Positions 11,276 through 22,386 of a DNA stretch of 64,000 nt are shown piece after piece. Location of the stretch: assembly GCF_021869535.1 (NCBI RefSeq), contig NW_026262734.1, positions 91,393,285-91,457,284 on the forward strand, read 5' to 3'. Both the position numbers and the translations under genes were made by a program. Under the pieces are notes generated by a model that searched no databases, had not been told where the DNA came from, and saw only the letters and a program-made list of their open reading frames with translations. This DNA is from Mytilus californianus. Lineage: Eukaryota > Mollusca > Bivalvia > Mytilida > Mytilidae. Positions within the stretch are counted from its first letter, which is position 1. Each line of letters opens with the position of its first letter.

Positions 11276-11934
11276 AAATAAGTTCGAAAATGTCTTATTT
11301 TGTAAAAACAGATAATATTCAGATGCCTGATAATATAAAGATCTTTCAAGGTAGAAGTGTTATATTTGTATTTTGTTAACCAATTAATTGTGATCTGAGA
11401 ATTATCAATGCATCGTTGGACACGATAACATGGTTATTTAAACTCACTTACAATACCTTCTAATTAAGAAAAGGCTTTAATTTTGAAAAGAAATTAACAC
11501 AATAGTTTAAGTTATAGATACAATGGATAAGCGTAGATTCATGAAAAACAAACCATTCGCCCTCCGGGCTCATGGTTTCTTTTTCAAGAATCCACGCTTA
11601 TCCATTGTATCTATATAACATAATGCTAATCTTTTAATTATTGTGAATTTAACCACGCCTTTACCAGGTAGTGTCAGAGTATAATACACATTGTATTTAC
11701 ACAGTACTAGCGGGAAATGTTTGCTAGACTGAATTAAAAGTTAGAAAACATGCATGCATTTTTATTACATTATAAGTTATATGTGTTTGTTCAACATATC
11801 CGTCGGATAAAAAATCGCAAAAGTATTTTATTGTATGATTTACTTTTATTACTATAATCATATCAGAAATCCATAAAATATAAATCGTACATTATAATTT
11901 AAAAAGTTGCACGTCTGATCACTTTACTTTCTTA
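11276..11934. other. Non-coding stretch holding one fold-back
   Basis: Apart from the hairpin at 11513-11615 nothing is recognised. Confidence 0.45.
11513..11615. mobile_element. Fold-back element, 103 bp
   Basis: TATAGATACAATGGATAAGC at the left end is the complement of the right end, GCTTATCCATTGTATCTATA. Pairing continues inward (CGT.GATTC with GAATC.ACG) around a CGCCCTCCGGGC centre. The arms are nearly complete, so the whole element folds into one hairpin. Confidence 0.65.
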
Positions 11935-12252
11935 TGCCTAGTTCACACGTACATTTAATTCGAATTGAATTCGAATCGAATGCGAATCGAATTCGCTAAT
12001 CGCGTTCACACACTCTTCCATTTTAATTCGAATTGATTCGAATTGGCTAATTCGCATTAACCAATTCGCATTAGAAATCCGTTTTTGTTGATACGAATTA
12101 AAAGTTAACGTCGTTCGGACAGTAAAGCAAATTTGACGCGTATTGCAATTCGAATTAGAATTAACGTTTGGACGTAAAACGATTCGAATGCGAATTAAAC
12201 TAATTCGAATTAGTTAATGCGAATCGAATTCGAATTACGTGTGAACGCAGCA
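11935..12252. mobile_element. PIF/Harbinger-like MITE with AATTCG-rich interior
   Basis: The ends are inverted: TGCCTAGTTCACACGTA on the left, and the complement of the right end reads TGCTGCGTTCACACGTA. Each end is flanked by TTA (11932-11934 and 12253-12255), which fits the 3-bp TWA duplication of PIF/Harbinger elements. The 318-bp interior is packed with overlapping short palindromes built from AATTCG, GAATTC and TTCGAA, mainly in its outer thirds. No reading frame. The superfamily call is inference from the flanking triplet. Confidence 0.6.
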
Positions 12253-12545
12253 TTAATTAGTAGTTGGTTAATAGCTACGCAAAATAGTCATCGAGGCGCT
12301 TTAAATCGCGTTATTAGATGATGAACGAACAAGACTTAAAATGAGATTTATTTCACTTCCGGCATGCAATAAGTCTAAAAGTGCGTCACAGTAGACAGGA
12401 AGTTCGAATAAATAAAATTAATAATTTCCAATTTTCTTCTTTATTAGTGTTCATGTCCAGATAAAACTTGGTGAATATGTTTTTTATGTTATTATGAACA
12501 TGATAACATGATAAGTAAAAAATCGCGAATTTTCCCTTTAACAAA

Positions 12546-12962
12546 GGACTACTAGCAGTTACTGACATGCCAGCTCCAGACCTCAATTAAACTGATTGAA
12601 AGATTATGTCTTCATCATATGAATATCAAGCACAATCCCTCCCGTTAGGGGTTTAGTATCATACCATCATAAAATATATGAGAAAAACATAACCCGTATC
12701 ATGCCAACAACTGGTTTTAAAATACATGTATTTATTTCCGATGCAAAGTAACTATAAGTGAATCAATATTAAAGCCAAAATATGCCATCTTTAATGACCT
12801 GACAACTGTATCGTAACTATATCCCTTCTTAATAAGTCTGTTTAAAGGTTTGGTTAGCTTTTGAGGTGAATGCCGACATTTTTGTGCTTTGTAAAGAATA
12901 TTACCATAAAAGATTGGATGTGAAATACCTGAACGTATAAGATGTCTGCATGTTGATTTATA
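12546..12962 (-). pseudogene. Retroelement remnant: RT C-terminus plus 3' tail
   Basis: Minus-strand copy of the same element found in the 50-64 kb units. It encodes the C-terminal stretch from CRHLIRSGISHPIFYGNILY, through LTKPLNRLIKKGYSYD, to a stop at 12732; then comes the untranslated tail with the GGAGCTGGCATGTCAGTAAC motif, cut off after CTAGTAGTC at about 12546. The 5' part, including all catalytic motifs, is missing. It is more diverged from the array copies than they are from each other, so it is an older dispersed insertion. Confidence 0.75.
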
Positions 12963-13140
12963 TGTACGAAGCATACATCTACAACTAGACATTGTACTGA
13001 TTTTGTCCATTATGGATCCTTAATTGTATCTTTATATTCGTACAGTAAATGTGGTCAGATATATGCTTATATGTTTATGTATAGCCAGTGTTTATTGTCT
13101 TGGTAACAATCCTATAATTTTGGATATTAAACCTATAAAA

Positions 13141-13166
13141 TATCTTATCTTATCTTATCTTATCTT
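13141..13166. repeat. TATCT microsatellite
   Basis: Five tandem copies of the pentamer TATCT, the last followed by a G-containing variant. Confidence 0.9.
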
Positions 13167-13790
13167 GTCTAACAGTGTACCTCCCTTTGATAGCAAAAGA
13201 TGTGTTCAGGGGGAACTAACTGTGCTGCATTTACAGCAACTTTTTATTTGGTTATTCTTAAATATTAACTATTACCTAATTGGTTAATTTCTCGTTTCCC
13301 TTTTTCTGTTTACGAGCACAACAACGCCAGCACATACACGATTTTGTTATATGATCAAGGTTAAAAAAATTTAAAAGATGTACAATACTGAAAAATGGTA
13401 AGGGAATGGCTATTTTCTAAACAAATTATATATTTATTTATTTATGTAAAAAATAATTGGAGCAGTCTGGCCAATCCTTGTTATAAGAAGAAGAAGAAAA
13501 ATGAAAATATGAAGCAACAACTACGAGATGAAAAAATGCGTTCTTTTTTTTAGATTTTCGATATCTTATTTTATGCATGTCGTATCTGCTAATGCATTTA
13601 CTGTAGTTGCAAACAGATTTCCTTATACAAGTTTGTGTGACAATCTTTCCATGATATCAATACAAATATGACCATGATTCCAATGAAATCTCAGTGGAAT
13701 GGTTATGTTGACATGATGATATGTTAAAAATAATATTGCCTTCATTAAATTTTATTTTCTCACAATTAGAAATAAAAACCGATTTGTATA
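13167..13790. other. AT-rich non-coding stretch
   Basis: Nothing recognised. Confidence 0.45.
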
Positions 13791-14100
13791 AGAATTAGGA
13801 TGAGACACAAATCCACCAGAGACCAACAGACATGGGTTCACCGCATGACCGTCACCAATTAGCTAAACTCATACATTGTATATCGTATAGTAAGCCATCT
13901 ATTAAAAGCAATTAAAACAATATAAAACAATTAAAACTTAAGCGAAATCAAAACGGTACGGTCAGTATATGCGTAAACAATAAACTAAAAGCAAACAAGA
14001 AAGAAAAACCGACAACTACTGAATTACGGGCCCTTGACTTGGGACAGGAACATACAAAATGAGGCGGTTTAAACATGTCGGTTAGCGCACAACAATCCGC
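13791..14100 (-). repeat. Degraded retroelement 3' region
   Basis: The block CTTGACTTGGGACAGGAACA and the following GCGGTTTAAACATGT are a diverged complement of the 3' tail in the 2.8-kb units (near 52540-52590, with AAACCCCACCGCATTTTTGC and TGTCCCAAGTCAGG). The left part is less clear; the boundary at 13791 is approximate. Confidence 0.5.
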
Positions 14101-14976
14101 TTAACTTGGACAGTGGTGTAACAATCGCCCATGTCGGATTTAGGACCATGACTGCTCAAAATTTCACTGACATAAAACATACATGTGCTTGTTTCTGATT
14201 GTTCTTACTATGAAAAATATCTTAATCAATTTTTGTAATGATTAATGATTGTAATCATACTTGTAACATAAAACGTGTTTACGGCAGAATATTTGGACTG
14301 TCCATAAAAAGTAGATATGTTAGATAGAAGTTTCTCCTTACAACATGCCTCATTCTGACTACTCACAGAATTTTGCTAGAAGGGTTCTAAAACGCGAAAA
14401 AGCGTTACACTCTATTTAGAAGAAGAATCAGATTAATTTCACCTTCTGACTTCACCATGTTTTACGTGGTTGCGTATTTACACATTTCGCACGGTATTTC
14501 CGGGCATCGCCTAGACATGCGTTATACTCTAAACACGAAAGCAGGCTAGGTTCATCCTAGCCTAACCTATCCGTATATTGTTGTATATCTGTATGTTGAA
14601 TCCGTATTTTCCGGAATTGTATTGCCTTGTCCATGATTGTTGTGATTATTACATGTATCAGCCTCTTTTTGTGTTTGAATCCAAGGGTGTAATTTGAAAG
14701 CTCAGCGTTTTATTTATATATTATACTTGTCTTTAGTCCCCCAAACCTAAGTCAGGTAAATTACATGGCGGAGGACCTTAAAATCGAAACAATTGGAACC
14801 TGATTTATACAAAATTTTATCATATGAAGCATATAAATGAAGAAATAATTGTCAACAGTAGAAAACACGTGGTTTGACTCACCACGTTATGTGAGGGCAG
14901 AAAATGGCCGTAGACGTACTTATGAAAAGACACCAGAAGGGCTGGTCAGAAGTTTAAGCTTAAACAAGCAGGGTGA
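14101..14976. other. Non-coding stretch
   Basis: No motif recognised. It may include decayed upstream parts of the LTR element whose pol end begins at 14977. Confidence 0.4.
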
Positions 14977-15420
14977 TATATTATTCACCGCATAGACATT
15001 CCTCATCTTTATTCCTTAAAGGACCCAAAAACAAACAAAATTATTCCACAACCAGTTCCCATTAATCGTTTAAAGCCAGCTTATATTTTTTTACCACATC
15101 CATGTGAATATTTTATGGACCGTGTCATCAGCGAACAAAACACCGTGGATACTGTGTCAACAAGTCATGTTAATTCAATGAGTGACCAATCTAGCACAAA
15201 CAACGACGAAGCTCCAGAAGTGCCAAATCTACGGCGATCAACAAGACCGAGACAAAAACCTGTTCGCTTTAGAGACGATAGTTTTGTTACTTTATCAGGC
15301 ACCGATACAAGTTCTGCTTCAGACGGGACATTACTGAAAGTGAACATAGAACTGTTACTTTTTTTTTCTTATTTGAATATTACAGTAAATAAACTTTTGG
15401 GAAACGTATTTTCATTATAA
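14977..15420 (+). pseudogene. LTR-retrotransposon pol C-terminal fragment
   Basis: One frame is open from 14977 (after a TGA at 14974) to a stop at 15418. It reads DIPHLYSLKDP and VPINRLKPAY, then an acidic, Ser-rich linker, then LRRSTRPRQKPVRFRD. The RLKPAY and RRSTR.R..P.R.. motifs are typical of the region behind the integrase core in Ty3/gypsy-type polyproteins. No RT, RNase H or integrase catalytic motif and no LTR is visible, so only the tail of pol remains. Class as LTR retrotransposon is fairly firm; gypsy rather than BEL is inference. Confidence 0.6.
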
Positions 15421-16203
15421 GAACTTCCATTTTATAAGACTTTCATGTTTCGGCTCATTTCACTTAAGACAGTTAATTTGTTTTATTGTTAAAAAACTTA
15501 AACGGAATCGTCAATTATTTTCTTAAATACATTGAGTGCGCAAATACCGTCAAAGTTCACTGTGGTAACGATTTATTTTTTTGTACACATGTACATATGT
15601 TGATTAGACAAGATAGGACAGCTATCTTATAGGATTTATTGTTGTATTTTAAGTAGTTGCTAATGGTTAGACTAGGATTTTTTTATACCTCAACATATGA
15701 ACTATTTTGAAAAGTCATAGAGGAATTGAAAAAGCCGTCGATCCTTCTTGAACGTATAAAAGGTGTTAATTTAATAACATATATATATATGTATATAGAC
15801 CGCTTACTTCTCTTATAGAGCCTAGAGAAAAAAAATTCAAGAAAAAAAATCGCCCCCCTTTAAATTTTACAGCAGATGACTGAAAAGTAACATATCAGAT
15901 TGATGTGGTCTTACTGTTGCTGTTTAATCTTTTTCAAGCTTCAATCTTCGACACGGGCATCGTACCTATCTTTACGCACCTAGTTTAGCATCCGCTTCTA
16001 TTTGAATATCAAAGGAGAAAGGCGAGCTGTAAATGTTATTGTAATATCGTTTTTTTGTTTTGTTTGGTAAATGAAAACTGACAAGCTTGCACAAATATTT
16101 GAAAATTTTAGTAGTCAGTTTATAACAACCGATGACGAAAACACAATTCCCCTCCAAATATTACATTTTGACGTTTTTCACTTCTCCGTATATTTCTAGG
16201 TAT
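15421..16203. other. AT-rich non-coding stretch
   Basis: Contains a short AT dinucleotide run near 15780-15797; otherwise nothing recognised. Confidence 0.45.
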
Positions 16204-16314
16204 CCGGTCGTTCCGTCCCCAAACCGATCCGGCCCCAAGTCGATCCGGCCCAAAGTCGATCCGTCCCAAGTCGATCCGGCCCACGTCGATCCGGCCCAAA
16301 GTCAATCCGGCCCC
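16204..16314. repeat. 15/16-bp GC-rich minisatellite
   Basis: About six imperfect copies of GTCGATCCGGCCCAA, varying by one extra A or C and by T for G. Much richer in GC than its surroundings. On the minus strand the frame reads as GRID/GRIDF repeats, which I take as a by-product. Confidence 0.8.
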
Positions 16315-16495
16315 ATAATAAAATATGAATAAACTATATTGACTTTGGAGGATTTTTAACAGTATAAATTGATTTTGCAAAAAGTATCGATGATGGATGA
16401 CAACAGGTAAGTGAAGTATTGGTGTACCAGTCAAAGAATTATTTTAAATCGATGCGAAACTGAGTGTGATTGTGTCTGTTTGTAATATTTTAGAT

Positions 16496-16600
16496 TTGAA
16501 GATTCGAAATTTTTCATACAATAACATCTTGAACTAATTTTTAATAGTCATGCTAAAATTAGTTCAAGATGTTATTGTATGAAAAATTTCGAATCTTCAA
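16496..16600. mobile_element. Perfect 46-bp inverted repeat with 13-base loop
   Basis: 16496-16541 (starting TTGAAGATTCGAAATTTTTC) is the exact complement of 16555-16600. A 13-base loop lies between. Perfect arms imply a young event or strong conversion. No terminator role is expected in a eukaryotic setting. Confidence 0.85.
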
Positions 16601-17836
16601 ACCTAAAATCTATTTCTTTTTTATTTAATGTCACACGAACACAAAGGTAGAAACCGAGAACTTTTTTTAGAGTACCAATATCATGAATAATTAAGATTGA
16701 CAAAGAAATTACACCAACTCCTTTAAAATCAAATAACAAAGGTTAAGTCAAAAGACTTTTTTTTGACAGGTAACTTCAATACGAATAATGCGACATTGAT
16801 ACTTTGACATTGAGACCGAACTTAAAGGTAATATACATTTTTACCAGTCCTAATGACAGGCCCATCATTATCGTATGTACATTTCTTCAAAAGAAAATAG
16901 TGTTTTTTACATGAGCACTTCAACACAGGAAGAATGGCACACACAGTAGGCCAACCTTCTTTGAAAGGGCGGTTATAAATGAAAGTATTTTTACTTGAAA
17001 TATCCTATACAAATGTTGTTGCTTTTGATTAAGTTCTATTTAACTCTAAATTATTTTGTTTTATAACCACATCGATAGTTTCACGGTAGCGTGTATTTGC
17101 CCCAAGTACAGGCCTTGAAGTCGTGGGTTTGTCCAAGTCGAAATAAAACCAATGACTTTACAAATGGCATTAGTAGTTATCATTAGTATAAGAGCAAATA
17201 CTAAGTCTTGTCAAAATAATAAACAATGAGTTCTTTTTCCGACTGTTAACGGAGTCATCATTTTAAAATATCAACTCATTGTATCGGTCTACATAAATCA
17301 GAGTATCTTCTGAGACATTTTGTATTAACATTAACATGTACTGTTTGTCGCTTGTTGATGTTACGCAGCTATCTAAGAATCTCTTAATCAATTTTCTCTA
17401 TTAATATGTATAAAAAATAATAGATTTTTTCTTTGTTTATGTGGGAACGACCTTTTGATATTCTGGGAGGGGGGTTATTTAATGAATCTTCTGGCCTTGT
17501 TATATACATGTTCCTGAAAAAGACAATTTTAGATAAATAAGCCGGCTTAGCAAAAGGGGAAAATTAATATTCTCTTCCCAAAAATCATATACTGCCCCCT
17601 CTCCTCTAACAATTAAATGGTCATCCCCTTAACAGTACGTAGATAATGATATTGATGATCAATATTCAATAAACAATTAATCTTATTCCCATTTGTAAGA
17701 GTACAATTCCGCCTTCCCTATGAATGGTTAATAGATCGTTTCGTCGTTTAGTGGCAAATATTACAGATATATCCAGGACAAACAAATTCAACAAATCCTA
17801 TTCATTTTAAAGAATTTCAACCTTGATATAGAATAT
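16601..17836. other. AT-rich non-coding stretch
   Basis: Nothing recognised. Confidence 0.45.
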
Positions 17837-17849
17837 TCATTTATCATAA

Positions 17850-18090
17850 GTAAACTGGAACTGTCGATATGTGTAGGGAACTCGATTACCGAGTTGTCTA
17901 CGTAGTACTTTAATGGCCACTATATAGCATTTCAAAACTGAGGCTGTGACTTTGGTTCTTTCTTCGGCAAAGTGTGTTCGGCTTAGATCTTTAAAGATAG
18001 ACAGGCGGTTCTTGTTTTCCTGTCGAAGGCAGGTGGTTTTCTCCGGCTTTCTCCACAAATTAATCTATATTGGCATGTTTCAGATACTGC
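17850..18090 (-). repeat. Probable mussel dispersed repeat
   Basis: The block GGTGGTTTTCTCCGGCTTTC followed by TCCACAAATTAATCT resembles a mussel repeat that I recall with GCTCCGGTTTCCTCCACC. The minus-strand frame across it has no recognised domain. Low-confidence, memory-based. Confidence 0.3.
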
Positions 18091-18947
18091 ATATTTGATA
18101 AATGCATAGACTTTTCAGAAGTATCAGTCCAAACAAGCCCCCCTCCCTCCTTTTTTTTAAAGTTGTTTATCATTTTCAGACAAAATGGGTGACGGATCGA
18201 TGAGATGTCGGAATATATGGGCATTCGCACCTCACTCCAATCTGTAGAAATCGAGAATTCTTAACAGAAGGTCTTCAAGTAGTAATCAGTTCTATCTGTT
18301 ATAATGTGTCTTTGTATGTACATGTATATTTTGTCTTTTAGTATCAATGTAACTAATAATATCATATATTTTATCTCTGACTTTTATTTATTTTTTGCAC
18401 CCTGTATGAATAAACTAAAAGGAAATAGGTCTACCTAGCTGAAAAAACTTATAAGAAAGGCGATGTAAAAACAAATAAATTATATTCTAAAATACATTTT
18501 ATAATGTCATAACGTATTCTACAGTATACAGGTTTAGACAAGGAATATACATTTTTGTTTGAATTGATCCTTTATAGAATTAAAAAAACAAACAACGCAT
18601 AATGGTTTTTAATTGTTTGTTTATATTTTACTATTTATCGAAACATATTTCATCACAGATATGAACTTGAATAATTTAATAATGAATAAATCCTTACTAA
18701 AACATTTTGTATTTGCATACAGTCAGTCATGTAAATTCGTGTGATGACAGGTAAGAGATGTACTACGAATCAGACATGGATACAAAAATATTCCATAGAT
18801 TTGTTAGAGTACATTTTTTCTCTTGCAATCCTATAAAGATTTTTTACTTTTATTTTAAATTTCAAATTGAAAGAATTTTTCAATTTTGCTTCATAAAAAA
18901 AAGAAAGCCAATGTAGATTCATATATCTTGTTTTATAGAGGGATAAA
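18091..18947. other. AT-rich non-coding stretch
   Basis: Nothing recognised. Confidence 0.45.
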
Positions 18948-18949
18948 TC

Positions 18950-19290
18950 ATACTTGGTAAAAGACCACAAGGGTTGACCGGGATTTAGAAATATTGTCCT
19001 CCTTTGACATCTCTCGTTCCGGCAGTAAAATACTTGCTCCAGTGGGGCTTCTAATTAGTTGTTTGGGATACATAAATATAGGTAGTCGTGCCTCTTCGGA
19101 ATGTGGACATGTAATCCGATGCCTTGTGTAAACGAGTGCTGCTCTTTGCCTTAAAGAAGGGGTCCGTACGTAACATACCATCATTTTCCAGTGACAGTCC
19201 AAAATTCCCGCCCTCATCATACCATTGCTGATGGTCATCGTCCTGAACACACATGAACTATTTGCCACTGAACATTAAGCAATTAAGCAA
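18950..19290 (-). repeat. Dispersed repeat, left arm of an inverted pair
   Basis: On the minus strand it begins TTCAGTGGCAAATAGTTCAT then GTGTTCAGGACGA, matching the plus-strand start of the right arm at about 19853 (CCAGTGGCAAATGTTTCATG then CATGTTCAGGACGA). Further in, both arms share GGGAAATTTTGGA-like and CACTGGAAAATG-like blocks. The minus frame is open for about 106 codons, but I see no domain in it. Confidence 0.5.
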
Positions 19291-19375
19291 TTAACAATTA
19301 ATCAATCAATGTTTTGTAAAAATAAACTACTCTATTCATACAGAAATTCTCTGAATCTGCTTTTTTCAAGATGCT

Positions 19376-19850
19376 TGATTATTTTTATTGACAACATATT
19401 TGTTACGTTTGGGGGACATCTTTTCGACAAGCAATCGGCATTATATGGGAATCAACTGCGTTTCTGCTTGCCGACTAATTTTTTATTTATACGAGTAAAA
19501 CTTCATTCAGAATCTTCTAATTATATTCACATTCCGCTATGTAGATGATGTCCTCTCGCTAAATAGTTATAATTAAAAGTTGGTGACTTCTTCGAATGCA
19601 TCGATATATCGCATCGAACTTGAAACAAAGGATACCACAGTAAGTGTGTCTCTCATCTTGACTTATACATCTAAAAATTGACCATGATGGCCGATTTCAA
19701 ACAAAACTTGACATAAAAAGATGATTGCAACTACCTAACTTTTCATTTCTTTGCAACAATATCCCAACAGTTCTTGTATAGCTTCCCTTTGATACGATAT
19801 TTCAGAGCTTGTATGTCATGATTTCTTTGATAAATATATTGCTGTTTGAT
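19376..19850 (+). pseudogene. Reverse-transcriptase remnant with YVDD motif
   Basis: Pieces of one RT can be read in shifting plus-strand frames: IDNIFVTFGGHLF (from about 19386), then FRYVDDVLSLN (19532-19564), the catalytic YVDD block, then RIELETKDTT, then KID/DHDGRF-like and IRYFRAC pieces up to about 19830. The order matches the palm and connection regions of the RT family whose C-terminal part is in the 50-64 kb units. Several frameshifts and stops make it non-functional. Catalytic Asp pair is still encoded. It sits between two arms of an inverted dispersed repeat. Confidence 0.6.
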
Positions 19851-20119
19851 TAACGTCCAGTGGCAAATGTTTCATGCATGTTCAGGACGAGACAAATTGA
19901 AAATAAATACAATAGTTAGGTCCTGCAATAGGGGGTAGACCGGGATGATCGCTGGAAATTTGGAATGCCAATTGAAAATGTTGGTACAGAAATTAAGCCT
20001 TGCAACTGGCCAACGTCCGTCCTCTCACAGAGTTGTTGCAAGGGTTCATACATTGAAGAGAGCACCGGCATCGGAATAACGTTTTCTTTCTGACCGGACG
20101 TGGCTGCAAATTTATTCAT
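19850..20119 (+). repeat. Dispersed repeat, right arm of an inverted pair
   Basis: Plus-oriented mate of 18950-19290. After the shared start, it carries AACTGGCCAACGTCCGTCCT, and its interior differs in length from the left arm, so the two are separate diverged copies rather than a recent inverted duplication. Confidence 0.45.
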
Positions 20120-20213
20120 CCCACACAGCCCAACGGACGCATATTTACAGTTTTACTGCCGTCGAAAGAAGATGATGAATGTTTTCATTTTCAATATTTA
20201 TATCAATATCGTT

Positions 20214-20555
20214 TCAAGTTACATTTGACCAAAATTCTTCATCCTCATTGTCAGATTCTGGATATGTTTCACTTCCACTGAGGCTTCGTAAGTGATCTTT
20301 GAACTTGCGTTTTACTTCCATCATGGATTGCGTATGAATCAAAGGTTGCTGGATGCCAGAGGTGCTTGGTTCTTTACAATGGTCCCCTTGGTGCATTGTA
20401 GGTATAGTGTGTTCTGTCGGCCTTTCTTGATAGCTGTTTTCTTCTCTTTTTGATTTATTTGACTTGCCACATTCCCATTTGTTGTCACAGAAATATTCAA
20501 CTTTATGGTTTTCAAAATGTCTATCGACAAATTCTCCTTTACACCCTGGACACAT
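20214..20555 (-). CDS. Possible exon or gene fragment with Cys/His N-terminus
   Basis: A 113-codon minus-strand frame from ATG at 20555 to TGA/TAA at 20214. The N-terminus has C-x2-C followed by two His (CPGC, then RHFENH), a further Cys-containing YFC and a WEC, which could be a small zinc-binding fold; the middle is polar and low in complexity; the end is acidic (SDNEDEEFW). Upstream, the frame continues as YFKKKKRR back to an in-frame TAG, before which MPPKHELF can be read. A polypyrimidine stretch and ACAG just above this (near 20630) would suit a splice acceptor. Codon pattern and composition look more coding than anything else nearby. I do not recognise the protein; it may be a host exon or a transposon-encoded piece. 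Confidence 0.35.
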   Translation of the reverse strand: MCPGCKGEFVDRHFENHKVEYFCDNKWECGKSNKSKREENSYQERPTEHTIPTMHQGDHCKEPSTSGIQQPLIHTQSMMEVKRKFKDHLRSLSGSETYPESDNEDEEFWSNVT

Positions 20556-20659
20556 TTTCCTTCTTTTCTTTTTCTTGAAATACTAATGACCGATAAACAG
20601 TTCGTGCTTTGGTGGCATATTTTGTCTGTAAAAAGGGGGAAAAAAACCCACATTTAGTT

Positions 20660-22386
20660 ACATAAATATATGTATTTTATTGAAAATATTGGCGATATTT
20701 CGACCCTTTCTATCTTTCTAAGCATTGCATTTTATACTTATTATAAAGTAGATACACGTAAGTTTGTCTTGACTGAAAGTATAATATAAACACTGACTAA
20801 CGTTTTCTGTTTTACGTTTTTAATGACTGCAGTCCTATTGTGCCGATTGCCTTTTTTTAAGATTTAGCATTTGCGCATAGTTTTATCTTCAAAAGATATC
20901 ATTTTCGCCGGAACACGTATCTTAATTTCTTAATTGTGCTAGAACTCTTTTTCACTTTCGCCAAAATATTTGTATGCATATCTTACATAAAACTATTTAC
21001 GTTAATCTGTTTAACGTTTTAGTTATTATTTGATTTTCGTTCATAATTTGCAATAAAGAACATGAAGAAAAACAACATATTCCTTTAGTTTTAATATCAA
21101 AATATAACTCATGCAATTATGTATAAACGTAAAGTTATATATAAAAAAAAACAATCATAAAACAATGGCATTTATTGCAGATTGATGCAGATGCATAAAG
21201 GAGAAGAAGACATTTCAACTAGATCGAAGTTAAACTGTCATAGGCTGAGACGGTCACTATGGAAGTAAAATGATAATATAATACTTCCAAGCTGGGACAA
21301 ACCCCAGATTTCATCCTAAAATTTATCAGATATCAGATCAAACAATCTGTTCTTGTTAATTAATTCATTCAATATATTATAACCGCTTGTAAGCATTTCT
21401 GCTGTTAGAGATAAGAAAGTTTGATGACTTGGAATGACAGTTTTATCTGTTACCGTGGTAATTGGACTATTGACCATAGATATAAATAGATTAAAGCAGA
21501 CACGTGTATCATTCAAAATTGTATAAGAACACTATTTTGGAGATCGGTATTGAGTGAAATTTGTGCCAGGAATTTGGAATATAATTAGGATTCAGATACC
21601 CGATTTTAAGGAGAAACACTTATTTCAAATAATTAGTTAAAGTTCTGAAATGAATAACTGAAAGTGACACAAAAATACATGAAGTATGATTCTGTGAAAC
21701 TTTAGAAATTAGAAGTTTCTTTCTTTATATATCTTTGTTATAAGAATACAAAACAAGTTTAAGCAATGTACTTTGTCATGTCTGGGTAATTACCACCCCC
21801 TTTTTCTTTCTATTTTTTTTTTAAATTTCTAGAAACTGTTCTTGAAAATAAGGATTCTTTTAAAAATTCGTGGTGTGTTTTAAATAAGTTTGAACTGCCA
21901 ATTAATCAAATATTATTTGATTTGTTATGGAATCAGAAAGGGTCCCCCGAAAACCATGTTTGCCGACTGCCAACAGACTAAACGCATTTTTTTTTTTAAA
22001 TGTTTCTCAGGGAAATCTTTTATCACTGAAGGAGCTCTTGTCCATGTGTCATTTGTCAATTAACTGGTAAATTATGGAAGTATGATGGATAAAAATTCAC
22101 TAACGTCACAAGGTATCCAATAATTTTGAAGAAGCTTATATATAAAAGTTTCCTGATATTCCATGATGGTTTAAGGAAGGCTATTGAAGACTTTTATCTT
22201 ATATATAACAGAGGCTCAAAATTAAGTCCATGCATCAGTAAAATATTGAAATATTAAAAGAAAAACTTTTTTTCTTCAGATGCTATTTCTAGATCATGAA
22301 GAAGCTTCTTCCTAATTTTCTTTATATTACATACAGTTTTGAAAATTATTGCTGTTTAAAGACACATTCTTCGTGTGTTTATCTTA
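20660..22386. other. AT-rich left flank of the A/B array
   Basis: No gene, and no sequence matching module A or B. The array begins abruptly at the TTAA at 22384-22387. Confidence 0.55.

Noticed and set aside
16120-16434. Minus-strand frame with GRID repeats
   Set aside because: Explained by the GC-rich minisatellite.
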